Counted from the stretch's first letter, positions 53,122 through 62,219 are shown. The stretch is DNA of 64,000 bases from Pseudomonadota bacterium (GCA_023389055.1 JAEWFA010000033.1:1-64000); one strand, 5' to 3'. Notes: generated from the sequence alone by a model not told the origin. Translations and numbers: made by a program.

Positions 53122-53217
53122 GAGCGGAAACGAACGGGATTGGGGACGACGTCGTCGTGCAGGTCCCTCGTCGAAAGGATCTCACATCCGCCGCGGCGGG
53201 CGGCATTCCGGCTCATG

Positions 53218-53628
53218 TCACGAAGGTCCTTCGCGACCCCCCGCGACCTCGTCGTGCACTCGCGTGAGCTCCTCGGTGACGGCGCGCGCGACGAGGTCGC
53301 GCACCAGCTGCCCGAGCGTCAGTCGCAACTCGGCGGCGAGCGATTCCGTTGCACGCGCGAGCACGGCGTCGATGCCGGCCTGCATCTCGTCGTCGATCAG
53401 GGCTTCGGAACGACCGAGCAGCCGCTCGAGGACGTTCTCCTGCACGCGCAGCGCGAGTTGCGCCCAATCGACGTCGGTGAGCGCACGCGGCAAGTCGGCA
53501 GCGTCGTATCGCGGTACCTCGATGACCTCGGTGAGCATCGGGATTGCGTCCTCGGTCGAGTCGGGATTCGCCTCGGCCGCCATGCGCAGTTGCCTGACGA
53601 GGCGCTGCAGTTCTTCGTCGCCTGGCAT
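53218..53628 (-). CDS. Hypothetical protein between holC and valS
   Basis: A 136-residue protein that I cannot assign to a family with confidence. It begins MPGDEELQRLVRQLRMAAEA and is mostly charged helix: DDEMQAGIDAVLARATESLA then LTLGQLVRDLVARAVTEELT. There is no signal peptide or membrane helix. Small acidic proteins at this place are common in betaproteobacterial holC-valS operons. It starts 7 bp after holC, so it is translated from the same message. Confidence 0.7.
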   Translation of the reverse strand: MPGDEELQRLVRQLRMAAEANPDSTEDAIPMLTEVIEVPRYDAADLPRALTDVDWAQLALRVQENVLERLLGRSEALIDDEMQAGIDAVLARATESLAAELRLTLGQLVRDLVARAVTEELTRVHDEVAGGREGPS

Positions 53629-53635
53629 CGTCTGC

Positions 53636-54067
53636 TCAGTCGCGCTGCGCGCCGCCGACGTCGTGACGCGCCATCGGGTAGCCGCGGTCGCGATAGAAGC
53701 GCCAGCGATCGCGTGCCGCCGCACGGTCGTCCTCGTCGGCGCCGACGATCTCGATGAGCCGCTCGAAACGGGCGAACATCGGCGGCGGGGCGCTGCCCAG
53801 GTTCACCAGCACGTCGTGAGCGTCGGTGTCGATTGCCGTGTGGGCAAGCAGGATCGGCGTGCGCGCGGCCAGTGGATCATCGGCGCGCACGTGAGGGACG
53901 AAGTCGGCCGGGGGTTCGCTCCACAGCAACCGGTCGAAGGCGGCGAGCCGCGCTTCGTCTTCGCACCAGACGAGCACCGGGTGCTTCGAGCGCCAGGCCT
54001 TGCGCACCAGGCGACCGCCATAGGCGAGCTTGTCGGGCGCGTTGAAGTGGAAGTCGACGCGCGTCAT
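53636..54067 (-). CDS. holC: DNA polymerase III, chi subunit
   Basis: A 143-residue protein of the HolC family, which links the clamp loader to single-stranded DNA-binding protein. Visible family segments are TRVDFHFNAPDKLAYGGRL, PVLVWCEDEARLAAFDRLLW, FVPHV and PILLAHTAIDTDAHDVLVNL, and the C-terminal RWRFYRDRGYPMARHDV. The ATG at 54067 is 41 bp after pepA. Confidence 0.92.
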   Translation of the reverse strand: MTRVDFHFNAPDKLAYGGRLVRKAWRSKHPVLVWCEDEARLAAFDRLLWSEPPADFVPHVRADDPLAARTPILLAHTAIDTDAHDVLVNLGSAPPPMFARFERLIEIVGADEDDRAAARDRWRFYRDRGYPMARHDVGGAQRD

Positions 54068-54108
54068 GCGGAAGCGGCGGTTCGGTGGGGAAGCGAAGAC
54101 GGGCGCCG

Positions 54109-55593
54109 TCAGGCGGCGTCGGCGCGCGAAAGCACGAAGCGCGTGAGCAGCGGCACCGGCCGGCCGCTCGCTCCCTTGTTCGTGCCCGATCGCCATGCAG
54201 TGCCGGCGATGTCGAGATGCGCCCACGTGTAGTCCTTGGCGAAGCGCGCGAGAAAGCAGGCGGCGGTGATCGAGCCGGCAGGTCGGCCGCCGATGTTGGC
54301 GACGTCGGCGAACGGCGACTTCAGCTGCTCCTGGTACGCCTCGTCGAGCGGCATGCGCCAGCAGGTGTCGGCCACTTCGCGACCGGCCGCCTGCAGTTCG
54401 CCGGCGAGTTCATCGTTCGGCGAGAACAGGCCCGAGTGGTGATGCCCGAGCGCGATGACGCAGGCACCGGTGAGCGTGGCGACGTCGATCACCGCGTCGG
54501 GCGCGAAGCGCCTGGCGTATTCGAGCGCGTCGCACAGGATCAGCCGGCCTTCGGCGTCGGTATTGAGGATCTCCACCGTCTTGCCCGACATCGTCTTCAC
54601 GATGTCGCCGGGCTTCGTGGCGCGCCCGCCCGGCATGTTCTCGGTGGTGGGCACGATGACCACGAGGTTCACCTTCGCCTTCATCTCGGCCACCGCACGC
54701 ATCGTGCCGAGCACCGAGGCGGCGCCGCACATGTCGAACTTCATCTCGTCCATCTCGGGCGCCGGCTTCAGCGAGATGCCGCCCGTGTCGAAGGTGATGC
54801 CCTTGCCGACGAGCACGATGGGCGAACGTTTCGCGCCCGCGCCCTGGTAGCGCAGCACGATGAGCTTCGGCGGCTGCGCCGAACCGCGCGCGACCGCGAG
54901 CAGCGCGCCCATCTTCAGTGCCTGCATCTGCTTCTCGTCGAGCACCTCGCACTTCAGGCCGAGTTCGCGCGCGAGCTTCCTGGCGGTGTCGGCGAGATAG
55001 GTGGGCGTGCAGACGTTGGCGGGCAGATTGCCGAGGTCCTTCGCGAGGTCTACGCCGTTGGCGATGGCGCTCGCATGTTCGACCTCGCGGGCAACGGCGC
55101 CGGCGCCCGCGCGCTCGAGCGCGACCGAGACGCGCTTCGGACGCGGCGGCTTCGGTTCGGGCTCGCTCTTCATCTGCTCGAAGCGATAGGCGACGTCGCG
55201 GCCGGCGAGCGTCTGCACGCGCACCTTCCAGGCGAGGTCGCGCTCGGCCACCGGAACGTCATGCAGCAGCGACAGCGCGTCGTCGGCCGCCAGCGCGCCC
55301 GCCGCCTTGTAGGCCGCGCGAACGGTGTCGACGTAGGCCTTTTCGTTCGCCTGCCTGCCTTCGCCGAACGAGGCGAGCACGACGCGCGCGATCGAGCCGT
55401 CGAGATGCGTGGACAACGTCGAGCCCGCCTTCTTCGCGAGGTCGCCCGACGCGAGCAGGCGCGACAGCCGGCCTGCGTTCGCTTCGTCGATCGACTGCGC
55501 CGCGCTGCCGCACAGCTTCCCGTCGAGAACGGGAACGAGGGCACAGCCTGCGCGCGAGCGAGCGGGAGCGGAAGTCGTTGTGCTAAATTGCAT
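54109..55593 (-). CDS. pepA: Leucyl aminopeptidase (M17)
   Basis: A 494-residue two-metal aminopeptidase. The catalytic lysine is in VLVGKGITFDTGGISLKP, the family signature is NTDAEGRLILCDALEYARR, and DMCGAASVLGTMRA holds further ligands. The N-terminal about 160 residues form the variable domain. PepA removes N-terminal residues from peptides and in some bacteria also binds DNA as a Xer cofactor. It is divergent from lptF across a 52-bp gap. Confidence 0.96.
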   Translation of the reverse strand: MQFSTTTSAPARSRAGCALVPVLDGKLCGSAAQSIDEANAGRLSRLLASGDLAKKAGSTLSTHLDGSIARVVLASFGEGRQANEKAYVDTVRAAYKAAGALAADDALSLLHDVPVAERDLAWKVRVQTLAGRDVAYRFEQMKSEPEPKPPRPKRVSVALERAGAGAVAREVEHASAIANGVDLAKDLGNLPANVCTPTYLADTARKLARELGLKCEVLDEKQMQALKMGALLAVARGSAQPPKLIVLRYQGAGAKRSPIVLVGKGITFDTGGISLKPAPEMDEMKFDMCGAASVLGTMRAVAEMKAKVNLVVIVPTTENMPGGRATKPGDIVKTMSGKTVEILNTDAEGRLILCDALEYARRFAPDAVIDVATLTGACVIALGHHHSGLFSPNDELAGELQAAGREVADTCWRMPLDEAYQEQLKSPFADVANIGGRPAGSITAACFLARFAKDYTWAHLDIAGTAWRSGTNKGASGRPVPLLTRFVLSRADAA

Positions 55594-55645
55594 CGCTTGT
55601 TTTTCTCGAGAGTCGACCGGCGGATTATACGAGGGTCGTCACGCG

Positions 55646-56740
55646 ATGCTGTTCGAGAAGGCACTGCGACGAGACCTGCTCAACCTCGCCGGAGTCGTGT
55701 TCGCGGCGCTGTTCGTCATCATGTTGACGACGTCGCTGATCCGGTTCCTCGGACGCGCGGCAAGCGACCGCGTCGACACCGCGAGCGTACTGCCGCTGAT
55801 CGCGTTCAATTCGATCAACGTGCTGCCGGTGCTGCTCGTGCTCACCGTGTACGTGGCCGTGCTGATGTCGCTCACGCGTGCCTTTCGCGATTCCGAGATG
55901 GTGATCTGGTTCGCCAGCGGCCTGAGCCTGCGGGCCTGGATACGACCGGTTCTGGGCGTGGTCGTGCCCATCGCGCTGCTCGTCGCGCTGGTCGCCTTCG
56001 TCGTCGCGCCGTGGGCGAACCGACAGGCCAACGAATACCAGCAGCGCTTCGCGCAGCGCGAGGACGTCTCGCAGGTCGCGGCGGGACGTTTTCGCGAATC
56101 GGTCTCGGCCAATCGGGTGTTCTTCGTCGAGTCGCTGAACGAGACGCAGACGGAGGTGCGCAACGTATTCGTCACGCAGTCGCGCGGCGATGCGCTCACG
56201 GTGGTGGTGTCGCGCAGCGGCAGCGTCGAGAACCGCCCCGACGGCAGCCGCTTCCTCGTGCTCGAGGACGGACGGCGCTACGACGGAACGCGCGGGCAGG
56301 CCGATTTCCGGTTGATGGAGTTCGCCCGCTACGGGTTGCGGCTCGAGCCGCGCGACACGGTCGTCGCCGAGGATCGCGCGAAGTTCAAGTCCACGCGCGA
56401 GCTCGTGGCCGACCCTTCGCCGCGCAACCTGGGCGAGCTCGCCTGGCGGATCAGCCTGCCGGTGTCGACGGTGCTGATGGCGCTGCTGGCGATTCCGCTG
56501 TCGTCGATGAACCCGCGCGCGGGGCGCTCGGTGAACCTGCTGGCTGCGCTGCTGGTCTATCTCGTCTACAGCAACCTGCTCACCGTGGTGCAATCGCGCA
56601 TCGGCCAGGGGCGCACCTCCTTCGGCATCGGCGTGTGGGTGCTGCACGCAGCGATGATCGTGCTCATCGTCTGGCTGTTCCGTCGCCGCACCACGCTGCC
56701 GCGGTCCTGGCTCGCGCGCTGGCGCGCCGCGCGCACCTGA
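55646..56740 (+). CDS. lptF: LPS export ABC transporter permease LptF
   Basis: A 364-residue inner-membrane protein with six helices in two groups of three around a periplasmic beta-jellyroll (about 130-265). It starts MLFEKALRRDLLNLAGVVFA, and SEMVIWFASGLSLRAWIRPV is the coupling region. With LptG and LptB it extracts LPS from the inner membrane. The ATG at 55646 is chosen for homology, since upstream codons run into the divergent pepA promoter region. Confidence 0.94.
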   Translation: MLFEKALRRDLLNLAGVVFAALFVIMLTTSLIRFLGRAASDRVDTASVLPLIAFNSINVLPVLLVLTVYVAVLMSLTRAFRDSEMVIWFASGLSLRAWIRPVLGVVVPIALLVALVAFVVAPWANRQANEYQQRFAQREDVSQVAAGRFRESVSANRVFFVESLNETQTEVRNVFVTQSRGDALTVVVSRSGSVENRPDGSRFLVLEDGRRYDGTRGQADFRLMEFARYGLRLEPRDTVVAEDRAKFKSTRELVADPSPRNLGELAWRISLPVSTVLMALLAIPLSSMNPRAGRSVNLLAALLVYLVYSNLLTVVQSRIGQGRTSFGIGVWVLHAAMIVLIVWLFRRRTTLPRSWLARWRAART

Positions 56741-56762
56741 TGCATTCCGGGTCGAGCCGACG

Positions 56763-57896
56763 ATGAGGGTTCTGAATCGCTACCTCGGAACCCAGATCGG
56801 CGCGGCCGTCGCGTTCGTGCTGTTCGGCTTCCTCGCGCTTTTCGCGTTCTTCGATTTCATCAACGAGCTCGACGACGTCGGCCGCGGCGGCTACCGCCTG
56901 CAGCACGCGGTGGCCTTCGTGCTGCTCGGGCTGCCGGCGCACGTCTACGAGCTGATGCCGATCGCCGCGCTGATCGGCACCATCTACGCGCTTGCGCAAT
57001 TCGCGTCGAACTCCGAGTTCACGGCGATGCGCGCAGCGGGGCTCGGACGCCGACAGGCGCTTTCGACGATCGCGGGCATCGGCCTCGTCTTCGCGCTGCT
57101 CACGGCGCTGGTCGGCGAGGGTCTCGCGCCGTCGGCCGAGCGCCTGGCGCAGAAACTCCGCCTGACGTCGATCGGCGCTTCCGCAGGAGGGCAGTTTCGT
57201 TCCGGCCTGTGGCTGAAGGATTCGGTGCGCGACAAGGCCGGTGACGTGGCGCGACTTCGTTTCGTGAACGTCGGCGAGCTGATGCCCGACGGAACGTTGC
57301 GTGACGTGCGGGTCTTCGAGTTCGATCCGCAGATGCGTCTTTCCGAGCTGGTGGAGGCGCGCTCGGCGCGTTACGCACCGCCCGACGCCTGGTCGCTGCA
57401 GGACGTCGAATCGACCCGGTTCGAGGAGGTCAAGCTGCAGGGCGACGCGCCGCTGGTTCGAACCACGCAGGCGCACGAAGCGCAGCGCGCGTGGCGAAGC
57501 GACCTCACGCCGTCGTTGCTCGGCGTGCTGCTCGTTCAGCCCGACCGGATGTCGGCGCTCGCCTTGTACCGATACGTGCAGCACCTCGAGGAGAACCGGC
57601 AGAACGCCGCGCAGTACGAGATCGCGCTGTGGAAGAAGATCGTCTACCCGCTGGCCGTCGTCGTGATGATGGCGCTCGCGCTGCCCTTCGGGTACCTGCA
57701 GGCGCGCGCGGGCGGAATCGGCTACAAGGTCTTCGCCGGCGTGATGCTCGGCATCGCCTTCCACTTCCTGAACGGCCTGTTCTCGCACCTCGGCCTGCTC
57801 AACACGTGGCCCGCGCTCGTCTCGGTGAGCATTCCCAGCATCGCCGCGTTCGTGCTGGCGCTGGGCATGCTCGCGTGGGTGGATCGAACGCGGTGA
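56763..57896 (+). CDS. lptG: LPS export ABC transporter permease LptG
   Basis: A 377-residue partner of LptF with the same layout. It begins MRVLNRYLGTQIGAAVAFVL; SEFTAMRAAGLGRRQALSTI is the coupling helix and LPFGYLQARAGGIGYKVFAG marks the second membrane group. It lies 22 bp after lptF. The ATPase LptB is not in the window, which is usual. Confidence 0.94.
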   Translation: MRVLNRYLGTQIGAAVAFVLFGFLALFAFFDFINELDDVGRGGYRLQHAVAFVLLGLPAHVYELMPIAALIGTIYALAQFASNSEFTAMRAAGLGRRQALSTIAGIGLVFALLTALVGEGLAPSAERLAQKLRLTSIGASAGGQFRSGLWLKDSVRDKAGDVARLRFVNVGELMPDGTLRDVRVFEFDPQMRLSELVEARSARYAPPDAWSLQDVESTRFEEVKLQGDAPLVRTTQAHEAQRAWRSDLTPSLLGVLLVQPDRMSALALYRYVQHLEENRQNAAQYEIALWKKIVYPLAVVVMMALALPFGYLQARAGGIGYKVFAGVMLGIAFHFLNGLFSHLGLLNTWPALVSVSIPSIAAFVLALGMLAWVDRTR

Positions 57897-58023
57897 GCGC
57901 GGCGACGATCTTCCGCGCGTTTCGCGTTGCCGCGTCCCCGTACGCCGGGACTTCGGGAAAGCCCGCATGCGCGCCGCCCGCAAAGGCGTGGACGGACGTC
58001 GGAGGGTCGATTAGGATTGCCGG

Positions 58024-58139
58024 CATTCGAGGAGGAGGAGGGGCAGCGAACGCTGCCGTACGGGCAGCGGTCTCTGCCGTTTCGGCGGCAGGTCCTGCCG
58101 TTTTCGGGGCGCACAGTGATGTGCGCCCTTTTTTCTTTT
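58024..58139 (+). ncRNA. Candidate small RNA with three tandem hairpins and an intrinsic terminator
   Basis: A 280-bp gap between lptG and the next gene contains, in order, a promoter-like pair TGGACG (57989-57994) and TAGGAT (58012-58017) at 17-bp spacing, a GGAGGAGGAGG run (58031-58041), and three short stem-loops built on GGCAG/CTGCC(GT): 58042-58057, 58063-58078 and 58086-58100. A strong terminator follows. The predicted transcript is about 110 nt. No coding frame is plausible. It could instead be the structured 3' end of the lptFG message. I do not recognise a known RNA family. Confidence 0.5.
58107..58139 (+). terminator. Rho-independent terminator
   Basis: GGGCGCACA-GTGA-TGTGCGCCC is a perfect 9-bp stem (58107-58128) with a tetraloop, followed by TTTTTTCTTTT. 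It ends the lptFG message and/or the candidate small RNA, 38 bp before the next start codon. Confidence 0.95.
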
Positions 58140-58176
58140 CTGTCTTCCGGTGCCGCCTGCAGCGGTTCCCGTTCCG

Positions 58177-59727
58177 ATGACGTCGTATTTCGAACGCGCC
58201 TTCGGCGACGCCGATCGCGCGCGCCGCAGTTTCTGGATCGCCCTGTTCGTGCTGACGGCCCTGCGCGCCTGGTTCGCCGGCGCGCTGCCGATGACGAGCG
58301 ACGAGGCCTACTTCGCGCAGTGGGGACGCTACCCCGACTGGGGTTTTTACGACCATCCGCCGATGATCGGCTGGTGGCTCGCGCTGCTCGAGCGCGTCTT
58401 CGACGGTCGTTTCGCGCTGCGCTTGCCGGCGCTGCTGGTTCCGCCGCTGATCGCCGGGCTCGGCTGGGCGCTGATGCGCCGCCGCGGCGAGGTGCTCGCC
58501 TGGTCGTCGGCCACGCTGGTGCTGCTCGTGCCGCTGAATGCGTGGAACGTGGCGATCACGACGGACATTCCGTTGATGCTGTTCTCGGCGCTGACGGTTG
58601 CGCTGTATCTGCGCGCGCTGGATAGCGGGCGCACGCTCGATTTCCTGCTTACCGGCTTCGCGCTGTCGGGCGCGCTGCTGTCGAAATACTTCGCCGGGTT
58701 TCTCGCGATCGCGCTGTTCGTGCACGCGGTGGCGCAGCCCACTCGCGCGTCGCTGCGGGGCCTGCTGTGGATCGTCGTGGGCTCGTTGCCCGCCGCCGCC
58801 ATCCAGATCGCGTGGAACGCACAACACTGCTGGCCGAACGTGATGTTCAACCTGGTGAACCGGCACGGCGATGCGGGTCTGTCGTGGCGAACGCCGCTGC
58901 TGTACGCGGTGAGCGTCGTCTACGTGCTCACGCCGCCGGTGGCGTGGCGGCTGCTGCGCGGTTTTCGCGAAGCGCCGCGCGTGGTGGGCGACGAGGCGGC
59001 GCGCGATCGACGCGCGCTGCGCTTCCTCGCGCTCGTGCCCTTGGCGATCTTCGCGCTGCTGTCGCTCGTCAAGACGATCGGGCTGCACTGGCTCGCCAGC
59101 TTCGCGTTCCCGGCGGTGCTGTGGTTCGCGTTCACGGCGAGTGCGCGCTCGATGGCGCGCGCGCTCGCGTTCGCGTCGGTCCTGGCGCTCGCGCACTGGA
59201 TCGCCATCGGCACGCTGGCTGTGCTGCCGACCGAGGCATTCCGCTCGTGGAGCGGCTATCCGGGACTCGTGATGACGGTGCACGGTGACGAGCTGGCCGA
59301 TGCACTCGCGCCATGGCGTGCGACGCACGTCATCGCCTCCGACGGCTATTCGCCTGCGGTGACGATCGGCTACGCCCTGGGCGAGCACGTGATCGTCTTC
59401 GGCAGGGGAACGAGCCACGCGCGGCACGACGACATCCTCAGCGACTTCCGCGCGCTCGAAGGCAAGGACATCCTCATCGTGCGCCGACGCGGCGATCGCA
59501 TCGGCGAGTTCGACGCCTATTTCGACAGCGTCGCGCATGCGACGGTCACCGTGCGCGGGGCGACCTTCCACCTGGTCGACGGCCGCGGCTTCCGCTACAC
59601 GCTCTACCGCGACCGCGTCCTGGACGAGATTCGCCGGCGCTACTACGCCGTACCGCGCTGGCTACCGGGTGACGCGTGCTATTTTTGCGATCGCTATTTT
59701 CCCGACCGAACGTGCCGCGCGCCCTGA
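58177..59727 (+). CDS. Glycosyltransferase family 39 (PMT/ArnT-like) membrane protein
   Basis: A 516-residue inner-membrane protein with about ten transmembrane segments and a soluble C-terminal part from about residue 370. The first periplasmic loop carries LPMTSDEAYFAQWGRYPDWG then FYDHPP, the DE motif and following aromatic region of the PMT/ArnT superfamily, which transfers sugars from polyprenyl-phosphate donors. Likely acceptors are lipid A, LPS or proteins; none can be named. Placement next to lptFG is compatible with cell-envelope glycosylation. Confidence 0.83.
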   Translation: MTSYFERAFGDADRARRSFWIALFVLTALRAWFAGALPMTSDEAYFAQWGRYPDWGFYDHPPMIGWWLALLERVFDGRFALRLPALLVPPLIAGLGWALMRRRGEVLAWSSATLVLLVPLNAWNVAITTDIPLMLFSALTVALYLRALDSGRTLDFLLTGFALSGALLSKYFAGFLAIALFVHAVAQPTRASLRGLLWIVVGSLPAAAIQIAWNAQHCWPNVMFNLVNRHGDAGLSWRTPLLYAVSVVYVLTPPVAWRLLRGFREAPRVVGDEAARDRRALRFLALVPLAIFALLSLVKTIGLHWLASFAFPAVLWFAFTASARSMARALAFASVLALAHWIAIGTLAVLPTEAFRSWSGYPGLVMTVHGDELADALAPWRATHVIASDGYSPAVTIGYALGEHVIVFGRGTSHARHDDILSDFRALEGKDILIVRRRGDRIGEFDAYFDSVAHATVTVRGATFHLVDGRGFRYTLYRDRVLDEIRRRYYAVPRWLPGDACYFCDRYFPDRTCRAP

Positions 59728-59761
59728 GTCGAGCGCGCGGCACTGTTGCGAACGCCCACCG

Positions 59762-60709
59762 ATGAATCTGCAGCAGCTTCGCTTCCTGCGGGAAACCGCC
59801 CATCATGGCTTCAGCCTGACGCGGGCGGCGCAGGCGATCGGGACGTCGCAGCCTGCGCTGTCGCGCGGCATCCTGGAGCTCGAGGCCGAGCTCGGCGTCG
59901 ACGTCTTCGTCCGACACGGAAAGCGGATCCTCGGCTTCACCGATCCGGGGCGCGCGGTGTTCGAGCGCGCCGAGCGGGTGCTCGCCGAGATCGACGGCAT
60001 CGAACGGGTGACGGCCGACTATCGTGCGCGCGACGACGGGGAGTTGCGCGTGGCAACTACGCATACGCAGGCGCGCTATGCGCTGCCGAACGTCGTACGC
60101 GAGTTCCGCCGACGCTATCCCGCGGTGCATTTGACGCTGCTGCAGGGCAGCCCCAGCCAGATCACCGAGTTGCTGCTGTCGCGCGAAGTCGACTTCGCCA
60201 TCGCCACCGAGGTGCCGGAGGATGCCGACGAGCTGTTGGCGATCCCGGCCTTCGAGTGGGAGCACGTCGTCATCGTGCCCCGGAAGCATCCGCTGGTGGG
60301 TCAGCCGTTGTCGTTGCACGGACTCGTGCGCCATCCGCTGATCACCTACGTCGAGGAATTCGCCGGGCGCAGACGCATCGATCGCGCATTCGCCGATGCA
60401 GGACTGCGGCCCGACATCGTCCTGTCGGCGATCGATTCCGACGTGATCAAGACCTACGTGGGCATCGGGCTGGGGGTGGGCATCGTCACCGGGCTTGCCT
60501 GGGATCCCCAGCACGACCGCGGGCTGGCGATGATGCCCGCGGGCGCGCTGTTCGGCATGAACTCGGTGAAGCTCGCCGTGCGGCGCGACGCGTTCCTGCG
60601 CGGCTTCGCGCTCAGCTTCATCGAGCTGTTCGTCCCGGACGTCGACCTGCGCATCTTCGAGCGGCAGGTCCGGGCACAGACGCCGGCGCGCGCGCGCACC
60701 CCCGGGTAA
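59762..60709 (+). CDS. cysB: LysR-type regulator CysB/Cbl
   Basis: A 315-residue LysR regulator. The N-terminal helix-turn-helix is MNLQQLRFLRETAHHGFSLT then RAAQAIGTSQPALSR. The effector domain carries the CysB signature TTHTQARYALP, with T100, T102 and Q103 in the same positions as the sulfate/O-acetylserine-contacting residues of enterobacterial CysB. It should control sulfate assimilation or alkanesulfonate use; Cbl-type paralogues have the same signature. No cys genes are adjacent. Confidence 0.92.
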   Translation: MNLQQLRFLRETAHHGFSLTRAAQAIGTSQPALSRGILELEAELGVDVFVRHGKRILGFTDPGRAVFERAERVLAEIDGIERVTADYRARDDGELRVATTHTQARYALPNVVREFRRRYPAVHLTLLQGSPSQITELLLSREVDFAIATEVPEDADELLAIPAFEWEHVVIVPRKHPLVGQPLSLHGLVRHPLITYVEEFAGRRRIDRAFADAGLRPDIVLSAIDSDVIKTYVGIGLGVGIVTGLAWDPQHDRGLAMMPAGALFGMNSVKLAVRRDAFLRGFALSFIELFVPDVDLRIFERQVRAQTPARARTPG

Positions 60710-60824
60710 TCCCCCAGCGCCGAGAGGGCCGCGCGAGCCCGGGTGGGGCGAGCCGGATGCTTATACTGCGCGGGCGATGCGTCGCGCGCAGCGCAATGCA
60801 GGCGAAAGGGAGTGGACTCGGGAA

Positions 60825-61844
60825 ATGGGCGTCGCGAACTGGCGCACGCGGGCAGGCGCGATCGCGTTCTTTCTGGCCATGCCGGCTGCGGCTCAGCAGG
60901 TGACGCTGAATGTGTCGAGCTGGGCGCCGCCGGCGCACGTGCTTTCGCAGACGGTGGGCAAATGGTGCGACGAAATTGCACAGGCCACCGCCAGGCGGGT
61001 CGTCTGCAAGATGCTTGCGAAGCCGGTGGCGCCGCCGCCGGGCACCTTCGATGCCGTGCGCGAGGGCCAGGCCGACGTCTCGTATTCGGTGCACGGTTAC
61101 ACGCCCGACCGATACACGCTTTCACAGATCGCCGAGCTGCCGTTCTCGGGCGACTCGGCCGAAGCGAACTCGATCGCGTACCAGCGCATCTTCGACCGCT
61201 ATCTCGCCCGACTGAACGAGCATCGCGGCCTGAAGGTGATCTCGGTGTTCACGCACGGCCCCGGGCAGCTGTACACGACGAAGAAGCAGGTCGGGTCGCT
61301 TGCCGATCTCCAGGGCCTGAAGCTGCGCGGCGACGGCGGCATGGTGGCGAGCGTCGGCAAGGCGATCGGCGTGAGCATCGTGCTGAAGCCGTCGGCCGAA
61401 GCGCAGGAACTGCTCTCGTCGGGCGCGATCGATGGCCTGTTCGGCCCCGCCGAGACGATCGAGTCGATGCGGCTGGAGAAGCTGATCCGTTACCGGATCG
61501 TGTTCCCGGGCGGGCTCTACAACACGAGCTTCGCTTTCGTGATGAACCAGGCCACCTGGGACCGCATCGGCACTGCCGACCAGGCCGTGATCGCGCGGCT
61601 GTCGGGCGAGCACGCCGCGCGCATGTTCGGACGGGCGTGGGACGACGTCGACCGCCGGGCGCTGGCGGCGATGCAGGCCAATGACGTGCGCGCGAACTTT
61701 GCCGATCGCGCCTTCGTCGAAGCGGTGCGCGCGCGCACTTCGCCGATCGAGCTGAGATGGATCGCCGAGGCGCGCGCCAAGGGACTCGAGCGTCCGGAAC
61801 AGGTGCTGCGCGAGTTTCGCGCGGAGTTGTCGAAGCTGCAGTGA
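60825..61844 (+). CDS. TRAP transporter solute-binding protein, DctP family
   Basis: A 339-residue periplasmic binding protein with a signal peptide (about 1-24, AGAIAFFLAMPAAAQQ). DctP-fold markers are LNVSSWAPPAHVLSQTVGKW, LQGLKLRGDGGMVASVGKAI, AQELLSSGAIDGLFGPAETI and NTSFAFVMNQATWDRI. It would bind a carboxylate for a TRAP permease (DctQM), but no dctQ or dctM is in the window, so it is an orphan here. The ATG at 60825 is preferred over one 48 bp upstream because it places the signal peptide normally. Confidence 0.87.
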   Translation: MGVANWRTRAGAIAFFLAMPAAAQQVTLNVSSWAPPAHVLSQTVGKWCDEIAQATARRVVCKMLAKPVAPPPGTFDAVREGQADVSYSVHGYTPDRYTLSQIAELPFSGDSAEANSIAYQRIFDRYLARLNEHRGLKVISVFTHGPGQLYTTKKQVGSLADLQGLKLRGDGGMVASVGKAIGVSIVLKPSAEAQELLSSGAIDGLFGPAETIESMRLEKLIRYRIVFPGGLYNTSFAFVMNQATWDRIGTADQAVIARLSGEHAARMFGRAWDDVDRRALAAMQANDVRANFADRAFVEAVRARTSPIELRWIAEARAKGLERPEQVLREFRAELSKLQ

Positions 61845-61873
61845 CGCCGAGGCAGATTCGGCAGCAGCGCGTG

Positions 61874-61879
61874 TATAAT
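61874..61879 (+). promoter_or_regulatory. -10 box of the tRNA-Ala gene
   Basis: TATAAT is a perfect -10 hexamer, 12 bp before the mature tRNA 5' end. The GC-rich sequence after it (CCGCGC) resembles the discriminator of stringently controlled stable-RNA promoters. The -35 region is weak (GGCAGA at about 17 bp). Confidence 0.65.
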
Positions 61880-61890
61880 CCGCGCTCTTC

Positions 61891-61966
<76 letters not shown>

Positions 61967-61976
61967 TTCACTCGAA

Positions 61977-62005
61977 AAGCCAGGCCGCTCGGCCTGGCTT
62001 CTTGT
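61977..62005 (+). terminator. Terminator of tRNA-Ala
   Basis: AAGCCAGGCC-GCTC-GGCCTGGCTT is a perfect 10-bp stem with a tetraloop, followed by CTTGT, 10 bp after the tRNA. The U-tract is short because the stem itself ends in TT. Confidence 0.85.
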
Positions 62006-62098
62006 CGCACGAAGCGCGCGCCGGGGCCGACTGCATGCGCCGGTTCGCGGTCGACCGCGGGCAGCCGCACCGCATCGAACCCCGGAAAGGGGTGCGAA

Positions 62099-62219
62099 CC
62101 TCGACTTCGCCACCCTCCAAGCGCTGCGCACGCACCATCTCGCGTGGCGACTGCTGCGCGCCGAGCACGCGCGGCTCGCCGCGAGCTTCCTGCATCGCGT
62201 GTTCGTCGCGCCGAACCTG
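62099..62219 (+). pseudogene. Fragment resembling the N-terminus of a DUF3375 (Wadjet JetA) protein
   Basis: About 40 codons in one frame read LDFATLQALRTHHLAWRLLR then AEHARLAASFLHRVFVAPNL. This is strikingly like the start of DUF3375 proteins (JetA of the Wadjet plasmid-defence system), which open with a phrase of the type LR..HPAWRLLRADHAPL..SFL.R.FV.PN.R. No start codon is in place, and similarity ends after APNLR although the frame stays open to 62332. Full JetA is about 480 residues, so only a relic remains. It lies 133 bp downstream of tRNA-Ala, a typical integration site for islands. The match is from memory of the family and needs a search. Confidence 0.5.

Noticed and set aside
54300..54400. 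CRISPR-like or tandem arrays anywhere in the window
   Set aside because: No regularly spaced repeats were found by eye; apparent repetition is GC-rich codon reuse, the 18-bp linker repeats and the glycine-rich tail near 16.5 kb.
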